Both the position numbers and the translations under genes were made by a program. This document shows, piece by piece, positions 1 through 7,042 of a stretch of DNA of 42,910 bases. The DNA is taken from positions 1-42,910 of the forward strand of contig JBOHRN010000059.1 in NCBI GenBank assembly GCA_050732775.1, read 5' to 3'. This DNA is from JBOHRN01 sp050732775 (GTDB lineage Bacteria > Gemmatimonadota > Gemmatimonadetes > Longimicrobiales > Longimicrobiaceae). Numbering within the stretch: position 1 is the first letter of the stretch; every line of letters begins with the position of its first letter. The notes under the pieces are model-generated. The model ran no database searches. It was given only the letters and a program-made list of their open reading frames with translations, and had not been told where the DNA came from.

Positions 1-1044
1 GGCGCGCGCGCGCGCGACCGCTTCGGCGGCGAGACGGTCACGGCGCGCGCGCGACTGGTACTAAACGCCACCGGCCCCTGGCTCGACCACCTGCGCCGGA
101 TGGCCGACCCCGGAGTGAAGCCCCGGCTCCGGCCCACCCAGGGCGTACACCTGATGGTGCGGCGCGAACGGCTCGATATCCGGAGTGCCGTGGTCTTCCC
201 CTCCCCCGTGGACGGCCGCGTCATGTTTCTCCTCCCCTGGGGAGCTTTCGCTTACCTCGGCACCACCGACACCGATTTCACGGGAGATCCGGGCGGGGTA
301 CGCCACCGGCCGGAAGACATCGACTACCTGCTGGCTTCGGCCAACGGGATCGCGCCCGCGGCTCGGCTAACCAGGGGCGACGTGCTCAGTAGCTGGGCCG
401 GGGTGCGCCCCCTGCTGGCCGAGGAGGAGGGTACCAGCGCCGGCCAGACCTCGCGCGAGCACGAGATCTGGAGAGACCCGTCAGGCCTCCTGAACGCCGG
501 CGGGGGCAAGCTCACCACCTTTCTGAGCATGGCGGGCGAGGTGGTGGACCAAGCCGCCGAAGTTCTAAAAGAGGAGCACGGAGTAGAGGCACACGGCGCG
601 GGTAGTGCGCGGGAGCCCCTCCCCGGAGCACCCTCTGAGCCGTGGAAGAGCTTCCTCGGCCGGATCGAAAGGGCGGCCCGGCGGGTACACCTTCCCGATT
701 CCACGGCGGAACAGCTGGCCCGGGCGCACGGTACCGGCGGCTTCGAGGTGATCGAGCGAGTACGCGAGCGGACCGAATTGGCCGAGCCGTTAGTGCCGGG
801 GCTCCCCCACCTGCGCGCTGAAGTGGTCCACGCGGTGGAAAAAGAGATGGCTCTCACCGTGGAGGACGTGCTCCGCCGCCGTACCCACGTCTTTTACCAG
901 GCCCCGGACGGGGGGGTCTCCGCGGCCGCCAAGACGGCCAGGTGGATGCACGAGGCCGGCGTGAAGAGGAGCCGCGCCGCGTGGGACGAACAGGTGGCCG
1001 CGTACGCGCGCGGCGTGCGCGAGAACAGAAACTTTGACGGATGA
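1..1044 (+). CDS. glpD: Glycerol-3-phosphate dehydrogenase (GlpD type), C-terminal part
   Basis: The frame is open from base 1, so the gene begins before the window and only the last 347 codons are present. Family knowledge: an FAD-dependent membrane-associated enzyme that oxidises sn-glycerol-3-phosphate to dihydroxyacetone phosphate and passes electrons to quinone. Seen here: the NATGPWLD segment at about residues 22-29 of the fragment, the PTQGVHLMV strand, the LPWGAFAYLGTTDTDF active-site region and the NAGGGKLTTF motif that closes the FAD fold, then a helical C-terminal DAO_C-like domain. The N-terminal dinucleotide-binding motif lies outside the window. The stop at 1042-1044 overlaps the next start (ATGA), which suggests translational coupling with the small lipoprotein gene. 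Family assignment is firm; whether it is the only GlpD of the genome cannot be told. Confidence 0.9.
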   Translation, partial: GARARDRFGGETVTARARLVLNATGPWLDHLRRMADPGVKPRLRPTQGVHLMVRRERLDIRSAVVFPSPVDGRVMFLLPWGAFAYLGTTDTDFTGDPGGVRHRPEDIDYLLASANGIAPAARLTRGDVLSSWAGVRPLLAEEEGTSAGQTSREHEIWRDPSGLLNAGGGKLTTFLSMAGEVVDQAAEVLKEEHGVEAHGAGSAREPLPGAPSEPWKSFLGRIERAARRVHLPDSTAEQLARAHGTGGFEVIERVRERTELAEPLVPGLPHLRAEVVHAVEKEMALTVEDVLRRRTHVFYQAPDGGVSAAAKTARWMHEAGVKRSRAAWDEQVAAYARGVRENRNFDG

Positions 1045-1424
1045 TCAGAAAGAGCTTGCTGCGGGCCGTAGGGGTAGCGGCGCTCCTGGCCGGGTGCGGG
1101 GCCGAGGTGGAAGAGGCGGTACCCTCGGCCGAAGTATACCACGTGCCCGCGGCTTCATCCGAGAGCGAACGACTACCCCGAGCGGCTCCCGACCCGCGCG
1201 AGCCCGCCACCTGGGTGCGGCCCGGCGCCGAGGTCGAGGTGGATAGCCGCCGTTACCAAGCCCTCGACCTTCTGCTAACCTTCGACAGCTCCCTGCTCGT
1301 CGCCCACGCCGAACAGCGGGGGACCACGCTGTACCGGGCCGAATGGGCCAGCGAGCGGCTTCCCGACCGGCTCTACGCCCTGGACCAAGACGGTTTCTGG
1401 CGACCCTTTGACCTGAAGCCGTAG
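1041..1424 (+). CDS. Small putative lipoprotein, unknown function
   Basis: 127 residues. The start ATG shares bases with the glpD stop. The N-terminus is a short basic stretch (MIRKS), a hydrophobic core and the lipobox LLAGC, so it should be exported and lipidated at about Cys19. The mature part is acidic and proline-rich at first, then ends in a compact segment (about residues 65-127) rich in aromatic residues and charge. I do not recognise a domain. Its coupling to glpD is the only functional hint. The expected signal-peptide layout and the tight overlap make it a believable gene. Confidence 0.65.
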   Translation: MIRKSLLRAVGVAALLAGCGAEVEEAVPSAEVYHVPAASSESERLPRAAPDPREPATWVRPGAEVEVDSRRYQALDLLLTFDSSLLVAHAEQRGTTLYRAEWASERLPDRLYALDQDGFWRPFDLKP

Positions 1425-1481
1425 CTCCGGCCCCCATCCCCTTCCCGAGAAAGGCCTAGAGGTTGCTTGTTCTCACGAGGT

Positions 1482-1510
1482 TTGACGGTCCCCTCCGGCG
1501 GGACTATATT
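1482..1510 (+). promoter_or_regulatory. Sigma70-type promoter of the metal ABC operon
   Basis: TTGACG at 1482-1487 and TATATT at 1505-1510 are separated by exactly 17 bases, with an A/T-rich discriminator after them. Five of six bases match consensus in each hexamer. It lies in the 124-base gap before the substrate-binding protein gene and predicts transcription from about 1517. This is one of the clearest promoters in the window. Confidence 0.7.
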
Positions 1511-1511
1511 C

Positions 1512-1540
1512 TCTAAAAAACAACTTCACCTCATCTAAAA
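1512..1540 (+). promoter_or_regulatory. Direct repeat TCTAAAA x2 over the transcription start, possible operator
   Basis: TCTAAAA occurs at 1512-1518 and again at 1534-1540, 22 bases apart, about two helical turns, so both copies would face the same side of DNA. They flank the predicted +1 of the metal-transport operon. A metal-dependent repressor site is a reasonable guess but the element does not match a DtxR or MntR box that I know. Confidence 0.3.
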
Positions 1541-1548
1541 GCACTCCG

Positions 1549-2511
1549 TTGAGTTGGTCAGCCTCCTTTCGTACCGCCGTCCCCACCGCCCTTCTGGTCT
1601 TGGCCGCGGGGTGCGACGCCCAGCCCCAAGGGGGCCCCGGGCGACACCGCGTCCTGGCCACCACCACCATGATCGCCGAGGCGGCCAGTCGGGTGGCCGG
1701 GGAGTGCCTGCGGATACGCGGGCTCCTGCCGGTGGGGGGCGATCCGCACGTATACGAGCCGGTGCCACAAGACGTCCGCGCCATCGTCGAGTCGGACCTG
1801 GTTCTGTATAACGGATTTGGTCTGGAGGCGTGGCTCGACCGGCTCGTCCTCAACGCGGGCGGCGACCGCCCCATCGTGGAAGTGGCGGAAGGACTCACCC
1901 CGATCTACGGAGCGTACAAGGGGGGAGAAGACCCCGACCCCCACATGTGGGGCGACGTGGACAACTTCATAACCTACGTGGAGCGGATCGGCGCCGAGTT
2001 GGCCGGGCTGGCCCCGGAGTGCGCCGACGAACTGCACCGGCGTACCGCCCGCTACGTCGGAGAGCTGCGGGCGCTCGACAGCTGGGTGCGCGGGCGCACA
2101 GCCACCATCCCCCCCGAGAACCGCTACCTAGTGACCTCGCACGACGCCTTTCAGTACTACGCGAGCGCTTACGGTCTGGAGGTCCTGGGCACCCCCATCG
2201 GGGTCTCCACCGACGAGCAGGCGTCCGCCCAGACGGTGGCCACTATCATCGACGACGTGCGCCGCAGCGGCATCCCCTCCATCTTCGTGGAAACCACGGT
2301 GAACCCGAGCGTGATCCGCCGCATCGCGGCCGAGACCGGGGCCGAGATAGGCGGTTCGCTCTACTCGGACTCCCTCGGCAAGCCCGGCTCGGGCGCGGAT
2401 AGTTACGTGGGCATGATGGTCCACAACACCCGCACCATCGCCCGCGCCCTGGGGGGTGAAGACGCCGTATTCGAGTACGGCGGCCAGAGCTATACGGGGG
2501 GCGTGGAGTGA
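1549..2511 (+). CDS. Metal ABC transporter substrate-binding lipoprotein (TroA/ZnuA family)
   Basis: 320 residues counted from a TTG start. That start was chosen because it gives an intact lipoprotein signal (LVLAAGC, Cys22) just downstream of the promoter; no strong ribosome binding site is visible. The protein captures Mn2+ or Zn2+ outside the membrane and hands it to the permease. The four expected ligands are visible: His67 (GDPHVYEP), His132 (DPHMWGD), His198 (TSHDAF) and Asp274 (YSDSLG). Three His plus one Asp is the TroA pattern; PsaA/MntC proteins have Glu at the third site. The His-rich loop of E. coli ZnuA is absent. The end overlaps the ATPase gene by GTGA. The Mn-type sensor fused to the permease of the same operon argues for manganese, but the metal is not proven. 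Confidence 0.88.
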   Translation: MSWSASFRTAVPTALLVLAAGCDAQPQGGPGRHRVLATTTMIAEAASRVAGECLRIRGLLPVGGDPHVYEPVPQDVRAIVESDLVLYNGFGLEAWLDRLVLNAGGDRPIVEVAEGLTPIYGAYKGGEDPDPHMWGDVDNFITYVERIGAELAGLAPECADELHRRTARYVGELRALDSWVRGRTATIPPENRYLVTSHDAFQYYASAYGLEVLGTPIGVSTDEQASAQTVATIIDDVRRSGIPSIFVETTVNPSVIRRIAAETGAEIGGSLYSDSLGKPGSGADSYVGMMVHNTRTIARALGGEDAVFEYGGQSYTGGVE

Positions 2512-3272
2512 TCCTTACCGCTCCCGCCGTTGAGTTGAAGAACGTTACCGTTCGCTACGACCGCAAAGCCGCGATCCGCAATATTTCCCTGGACGTGCCC
2601 TCGGGCGCTCGGGTAGCCGTGGTAGGGCCCAACGGCGCGGGTAAGAGCACGCTCGTCAAGGCGGTTTTGGGTTTGGTGGAGCCAGACGCCGGACGCATCC
2701 TGGTCCACGGACAGCCCATCGACCGGGTACGCCAGCGGGTGGCGTACGTGCCCCAGCGGGGGTCGGTTGATTGGGACTTTCCAGTGTTGGTGCGCGACGT
2801 GGTTCTCATGGGCCGGTACGGCCACCTGGGGTGGCTGCGCCGCCCCGGCCGGGAAGACAGGAAGGCCTCGGCGGGGGCGTTGGAGAGGATGGGTATTCCG
2901 GAGCTCTCGGCCCGCCAGATCGGGGAACTCTCGGGCGGCCAGCAACAGCGGGTGTTCCTGGCCCGTGCCCTGGCTCAGGAAGCCGACGTGCTGCTCATGG
3001 ACGAGCCCTTCGTGGGCGTGGACGCGGCCACTGAGGAGGCCATCTTCGGTCTTCTCGACACCGCCCGGGACGAAGGTAAAACCGTGGTCGTGGTCAATCA
3101 CGACTTGGGCGCGGTACGCCGCCACTTTGACCGGGTAGTGCTGCTAAACGGCCGCTTGGTGGCGTACGGCCCGCCCTCGGAGGCGTTGAACCCGGAGTTG
3201 GTGCGCAGCACCTACGGAGGCCGGCTCACCATGTTGGACGCGGCCGACCAGCTCTCCCTCACGGAGCGCTAG
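2508..3272 (+). CDS. Metal ABC transporter ATP-binding protein
   Basis: 254 residues, GTG start overlapping the previous stop. Powers uptake of the metal delivered by the binding protein. Walker A GPNGAGKST at 40-48, Q-loop around VPQRGS (81-86), signature LSGGQQQR at 141-148, Walker B VLLMDEP at 161-167, and the switch histidine in VVVNHDLG. The VPQRGSVDWDFPVLVRDVV segment is typical of the Mn/Zn/Fe (MntA/TroB) subfamily. Five bases separate its stop from the permease gene, so the three genes form one operon. Confidence 0.92.
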   Translation: MILTAPAVELKNVTVRYDRKAAIRNISLDVPSGARVAVVGPNGAGKSTLVKAVLGLVEPDAGRILVHGQPIDRVRQRVAYVPQRGSVDWDFPVLVRDVVLMGRYGHLGWLRRPGREDRKASAGALERMGIPELSARQIGELSGGQQQRVFLARALAQEADVLLMDEPFVGVDAATEEAIFGLLDTARDEGKTVVVVNHDLGAVRRHFDRVVLLNGRLVAYGPPSEALNPELVRSTYGGRLTMLDAADQLSLTER

Positions 3273-3277
3273 CCGCC

Positions 3278-4753
3278 GTGCACGACCTCTTCCTCGCCCC
3301 CCTCGAGTACGCCTTCATGCAGCGGGCGCTCGCCGCCTCCTTGCTGGTGGGCGTGGTATCCGGCACGCTCGGCTGCTACATCGTGCTCCGCCGCATGGCT
3401 CTGATCGGCGACGGGATCGCTCACTCGGTGCTACCGGGCGTAGCCATCGCCTACATAGTGGGCGCCGACTTTTTTCTGGGCGCCGCGGCGGCCGGGGTGG
3501 TGGCCGCCCTCTTGATCGGGTGGGTGGCGGCCAACTCGCGTATCAAGGAAGACGCTGCCATCGGCGTGGTGTTCACCGGCGCCTTCGCGCTCGGCGTGAT
3601 CCTCATTACGCTCATACAGTCGCGCAGCGTGGACCTGATGCACATGCTCTTCGGGAACGTGCTGGGGGTAAACAACCGCGATCTGATCGCCACCGCCGCC
3701 ATCACCGGGGTGGTGCTCCTCACCGTGGCGGCCGCTTACAAGGAACTCCTGCTGCATGCGTTTGACCCTATCATGGCCGCCGCCATCGGACTGCCGGTCA
3801 AGGGGCTGCACTACCTGCTCATGCTGCTGCTCTCATTCACCGTGGTGGCCTCGCTCCAGACCGTGGGGCTAGTGCTGGCGGTGGCCATGCTCATTACCCC
3901 GGCCTCTACCGCGTACCTGCTCACCGACCGCTTCGGCCGCATGCTGGCGATCTCGGCCACGTTGGGCGTCATCTCGTCCGTGTCCGGGCTATACGCCAGC
4001 TACCACTGGAACGTATCCAGCGGGGCCGCCATCGTGGTGGTGGCCACTCTTTTCTTCTTCGCGGCCATGCTCTTCGCGCCCAAGCGGGGTCTACTGCTAC
4101 GCCGGATGAGGGCGTGGCGCACCGCCAGCCGCACCACCACCGAGGATACGCTCAAGCACCTCTACGCCCTCTCTCTGGAAGGAGAACCGGCCTCGGCGGC
4201 GCGGCTGGCCGCCCGGCTGGGGATGCGCGAGAGCCGCGCCGCCCACCAGCTCTCGCTGCTGCGCAAGAAGGGAATGGTGACGGGCGGCTCGCTCAGCGAT
4301 GCAGGCCGCCGCCGCGCCCGCGACCTGGTACGGGCCCACCGGCTGTGGGAGAGGTACCTGGTGGACCGGGGGGTAGCCGATTGGTCGGAGGTCCACGAAG
4401 AGGCCGAGCGGCTCGAGCACGTAACCCCCGCGGCGTTGGCCGATCAGCTGGACGAGACGCTCGGTTCACCCGCCTCCGACCCCCACGGCCAACCCATTCC
4501 CCAACGCGACCGCGACCCTCTGGCTCTCGGCGGCCGAACCCTGGCCGGAGTGGAAGCCGGCACCCGGGCGCGCATCTTGGCGGTGCGGGAGGAGAGCCCC
4601 GACGGTCTCCGCAAACTCGCCGACCTGGGGCTCACCCCGTCCACCGTGGTAGAGGTCCAAGGGGTCAACGGAGAGTACCTCGAGGTGCGGGTAAACGGCC
4701 AGCTCAAAGCCCTGGAGTGCGACTTGGCCGAGGTGATCTTGGTGGAGGAGTAG
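3278..4753 (+). CDS. Metal ABC permease fused to a DtxR/MntR-like regulator and FeoA-like domain
   Basis: 491 residues, GTG start. Residues 1-270 are an ABC-3 family permease with about eight membrane segments (for example 20-36, 55-85, 93-113, 135-153, 178-208, 224-240, 248-266). Residues about 285-350 form a winged helix, 351-408 a DtxR-type metal-binding and dimerisation domain (HRLWERYL, EVHEEAERLEH, DPHGQPIP), and 420-491 an SH3/FeoA-like domain. By alignment to DtxR and MntR the ligand positions are Asp290 (DtxR Met10, MntR Asp8), His354, Glu358, His373, Glu377 (DtxR Cys102), Glu380 and His381. Asp and Glu at the first and fifth positions are what Mn sensors of the family carry. The wing is shorter than in DtxR (VTGGSLSDAG), so DNA binding is uncertain. 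The C-terminus should be cytoplasmic. It may be a membrane-tethered repressor or a metal-operated gate on the transporter. The frame is continuous; no stop separates the parts. Confidence 0.88.
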   Translation: MHDLFLAPLEYAFMQRALAASLLVGVVSGTLGCYIVLRRMALIGDGIAHSVLPGVAIAYIVGADFFLGAAAAGVVAALLIGWVAANSRIKEDAAIGVVFTGAFALGVILITLIQSRSVDLMHMLFGNVLGVNNRDLIATAAITGVVLLTVAAAYKELLLHAFDPIMAAAIGLPVKGLHYLLMLLLSFTVVASLQTVGLVLAVAMLITPASTAYLLTDRFGRMLAISATLGVISSVSGLYASYHWNVSSGAAIVVVATLFFFAAMLFAPKRGLLLRRMRAWRTASRTTTEDTLKHLYALSLEGEPASAARLAARLGMRESRAAHQLSLLRKKGMVTGGSLSDAGRRRARDLVRAHRLWERYLVDRGVADWSEVHEEAERLEHVTPAALADQLDETLGSPASDPHGQPIPQRDRDPLALGGRTLAGVEAGTRARILAVREESPDGLRKLADLGLTPSTVVEVQGVNGEYLEVRVNGQLKALECDLAEVILVEE

Positions 4754-4789
4754 CCCGGGGCAGCCAGTCCCCAGCTCGGGACGCCGTCC

Positions 4790-5533
4790 TTACCTCCCTG
4801 GCTCCACCGGCTCTCCCAGCAGGGGCGGGCCCTCGGGCTCGGGTTCTGGAGGTTCGGGTTCCGGCTGGGGCTCCTCTTCGCGGGGCTGTTCCGGCTCCGG
4901 AGCAGCCGTGTCGGCCAGAAACGGCTCGGGGTCCTGGGCGGGGGGGCCAGGCGGCAGCGTGTCGGACACAAGAGTGTCGCGCGAGGCGGTGGTATCGGCG
5001 GGGAGCCGGGGCGGCGGGCGGACGCGGCGGCTGAGGGCCTCGCCGCGCAAGAGAACGACCGGCTCGGGAGACCGCCACCGGGCCTGGTCGAGTAGAGTTC
5101 CCATCACCAGCGCCAGGGTGTCGCCCCGGGTACGGCCAAAGGCGAACGCCCCGCTCCACTCGCCCCCCACCGCCACCAGCGAGATGCGGCCGCCCCGGCG
5201 TACCTCTCCCACCAAGGGGATGCTCATCCCGCCACGGCGGTAAAGGGCGGCCAGGGAGTCGAGCCGCTGTCTCACTAGCAGCTCTTCAGTGGCGGGGCGC
5301 GAATCCGCCTGCTCACCGGCGGCCGTATCAGTCAGAGGAGGGGCCGAAGGCGGCGGCGGCACTTGCCACCTCCCCCCCACCTCGGGGAGCCCGAGCCGGA
5401 GTTCGTCGCTGGGCGCGTCCCCACTCGGCGGGGGGCGAACGCGCGCCTCTCCCCCACCGCCACACCCCGGGAGGGCGAGTAGCAGGGCGGCTCCGGCCAG
5501 GAGGCGGAGCGGACTTATGAGCTTTGCCGGCAT
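4790..5533 (-). CDS. Putative lipoprotein with Pro/Glu-rich tail, unknown function
   Basis: 247 residues from the ATG at 5533. Upstream in-frame starts exist but only this one places the signal peptide (MPAKLISPLRLLAGAALLLALPGC) at the N-terminus, with lipidation at about Cys24. After a low-complexity linker, about residues 70-175 look like a folded domain (ISLVAVGGEWSGAFAFGRTRGDTLALVMGTLL). The last 70 residues are a Pro/Glu repeat tail (PEPEPPEPEPEG). No family is recognised. It runs divergently from perR with 91 bases between them and converges on the metal ABC operon. The tail could span the periplasm or contact the cell wall; that is speculation. Confidence 0.7.
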   Translation of the reverse strand: MPAKLISPLRLLAGAALLLALPGCGGGGEARVRPPPSGDAPSDELRLGLPEVGGRWQVPPPPSAPPLTDTAAGEQADSRPATEELLVRQRLDSLAALYRRGGMSIPLVGEVRRGGRISLVAVGGEWSGAFAFGRTRGDTLALVMGTLLDQARWRSPEPVVLLRGEALSRRVRPPPRLPADTTASRDTLVSDTLPPGPPAQDPEPFLADTAAPEPEQPREEEPQPEPEPPEPEPEGPPLLGEPVEPGR

Positions 5534-5567
5534 GCGGTACTTTTCGAGCACGGGGCGTGCCGCGGGA

Positions 5568-5596
5568 TTGACACCCCGCTGCTGCCACCATAGCTT
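5568..5596 (+). promoter_or_regulatory. Promoter of perR
   Basis: Perfect -35 TTGACA at 5568-5573, 17-base spacer, then TAGCTT at 5591-5596, which keeps the first two and last bases of the -10 consensus. It lies 29 bases before the perR start codon. Transcription would begin near 5603. Confidence 0.55.
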
Positions 5597-5624
5597 ACTA
5601 CCAGATAACCGCAAGCAGGGGAAG

Positions 5625-6068
5625 ATGGTTACGATCGCCTACCACACGGCCGGACAGGACGAAGCTCTACGGCAAGCCCTGGAGCGGAACGGCCAACGGC
5701 TCACGGAGCAGCGGGCCGAGGTGTACCGTTTCCTGCGCGGCACCCGCGAGCACCCCACCGCCGACGAGGTGTTCACCTCGGTACGTGCGCGGCTCCCCGA
5801 CATCTCCCTGGCCACCGTTTACAAGGCGCTGGAGACGCTGGTAAGCTGTCGGCTCGCGCTCAAGCTCTCTTTCGGCGACGGCTCGGGTCGCTACGACGCC
5901 CGTACCGATGACCACTGTCACTCCCGTTGCTTGGCGTGCGGGTCGGTGCGCGACGTGCCCGGTCCGGATCTGTGCGGCTTGCTGGGCGGGCTGGACGACC
6001 CGGACGGATTCCGGGTCGAGGGGGTGAGCATGGAGGTGATCGGATACTGCCCCGAATGCCGCCCCTGA
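5625..6068 (+). CDS. perR: Fur-family peroxide sensor, PerR type
   Basis: 147 residues from the ATG at 5625, which follows an AGGGGAAG ribosome binding site; longer in-frame starts would run through the promoter. The winged helix covers about 15-85 and the dimerisation domain the rest. The structural zinc site is C102/C105 and C142/C145. All five regulatory ligands of B. subtilis PerR have counterparts: His43 (EHPT), Asp91, His97, His99 and Asp110. Asp at the last position is the known PerR trait, where Fe sensors carry Glu. Family knowledge: bound Fe2+ reacts with H2O2 and oxidises a ligand His, releasing DNA. Targets are probably peroxide defence and iron-storage genes; the ferritin-like gene at 12735 and sodA at 19236 are candidates by theme only. 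Zur or Fur cannot be fully excluded. Confidence 0.83.
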   Translation: MVTIAYHTAGQDEALRQALERNGQRLTEQRAEVYRFLRGTREHPTADEVFTSVRARLPDISLATVYKALETLVSCRLALKLSFGDGSGRYDARTDDHCHSRCLACGSVRDVPGPDLCGLLGGLDDPDGFRVEGVSMEVIGYCPECRP

Positions 6069-6077
6069 CCGCTTATC

Positions 6078-6110
6078 GCGGCACTCGCTGAGAGCGGCCG
6101 CTTTTTTTTT
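6078..6110 (+). terminator. Rho-independent terminator of perR
   Basis: Stem GCGGC (6078-6082) pairs with GCCGC (6097-6101) around a 14-base loop and is followed at once by nine T (6102-6110). It begins 9 bases after the perR stop. The stem is short, but the T run is the longest in the window. The convergent DUF116 gene ends at 6129. Confidence 0.55.
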
Positions 6111-6128
6111 AGCCCTCCGTCACCCTCT

Positions 6129-6986
6129 TTACGCTCGCCAGGTCGCGGGCGAAATCCCCAAGAAGGTGCGGATGTTCTGCTCCAGGTCGGCCAAGTTGAC
6201 CTGGGTGTTTTTGCACGGGCCGTCCGGCAGGGTGAGCGTCGTGCCGAGCACCGGCAAGCGCGCGGCCACGTCGTGGACGCCGCTCACCAGGTCCCGCTCG
6301 CACGCCACCGCCACCACCCGCTTGGGCCGCCGCCGCGAGATCATGGCGCGGGCGTAAGCACCCCTCGCGGCCACGAACACGGGCACGCCGTAACGGCCGG
6401 AGAGTTCCAGAGCGCCCTGCATGGCGTCCTTGCCCAGACAGCGCGGGAGCAGAACCAGTAGATCGTCGGGCCGCACTCCGGGCCGTCCGCGCGCCGCGGC
6501 CAAGCCGTTGTACACCCGGAGCGCCGCGTTGCCAACACGGTCGCGGGAGACACCCATGAAGACCCCGAGCCGTTCCACCAGAGGCATGAGCCGGGGGATG
6601 GGCCCGCGCTCGGCCAGGGCCGGCGGGAGCCAGTTTCTGTGGCTGCGCACGCACACCGCCAGCGCGCCAATCCAGAGGGCGTAGAGGAGGAAGAGTACCC
6701 CCGCCCCCGTTAGCATCACCTGGGGGAGAGGTCGCCACACCCCGGCCAGGCGGGGGTAGACGAGCCACACCACACCCGCCACCAGAATGGCGGCGAGCAC
6801 CCCACCCAGTAGAAGGAGCCGGAAGAAGAGCCGGGGCGGAGCGTGAAACGCTCCTTGATTGGGCAAGGGGTTGCCGTCCCAGCCGTCCCACTCGTGGCCT
6901 AGCCGCCGGTCGGAACGCAGCTGCAAGAGCTGTGGCCCTCCGGGAGCCGGGGCACGGCCGGGACTGAGCGAGGTATCTTCGGGCAT
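6129..6986 (-). CDS. DUF116 family membrane protein
   Basis: 285 residues from the ATG at 6986; a GTG at 7064 would add 26 residues but would overlap the divergent gene at 7043. Two membrane helices near residues 53-77 and 90-112 are followed by a cytoplasmic domain. The C-terminal half holds cysteines in LLPRCLGKD and the PDGPCKNTQVNL segment that marks DUF116 proteins. Its biochemical role is not established to my knowledge. It is transcribed divergently from the GlcD-like flavoprotein with 56 bases between the starts, so the two may share control. Family assignment is from motif memory. Confidence 0.78.
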   Translation of the reverse strand: MPEDTSLSPGRAPAPGGPQLLQLRSDRRLGHEWDGWDGNPLPNQGAFHAPPRLFFRLLLLGGVLAAILVAGVVWLVYPRLAGVWRPLPQVMLTGAGVLFLLYALWIGALAVCVRSHRNWLPPALAERGPIPRLMPLVERLGVFMGVSRDRVGNAALRVYNGLAAARGRPGVRPDDLLVLLPRCLGKDAMQGALELSGRYGVPVFVAARGAYARAMISRRRPKRVVAVACERDLVSGVHDVAARLPVLGTTLTLPDGPCKNTQVNLADLEQNIRTFLGISPATWRA

Positions 6987-7042
6987 GGCTGTGAAACATC
7001 GCCTAGACTGCCAGTGATTGTCAAGAATCGTGCGAGGGCTCC

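Noticed and set aside
1..53. Alternating GC runs (2-16 and 42-52), possible Z-DNA or repeat
   Set aside because: They code for Ala-Arg codons inside the glpD frame and are expected at this GC content.
4754..4789. Terminator between the metal operon and the convergent lipoprotein gene
   Set aside because: Only a four-pair stem (GGGG/CCCC) with no T run on either strand.
4114..5034. Open plus-strand frame of 306 codons past the permease fusion
   Set aside because: Arg/Pro-rich out-of-frame reading of the regulator domain; the true frame has clear DtxR and FeoA motifs.
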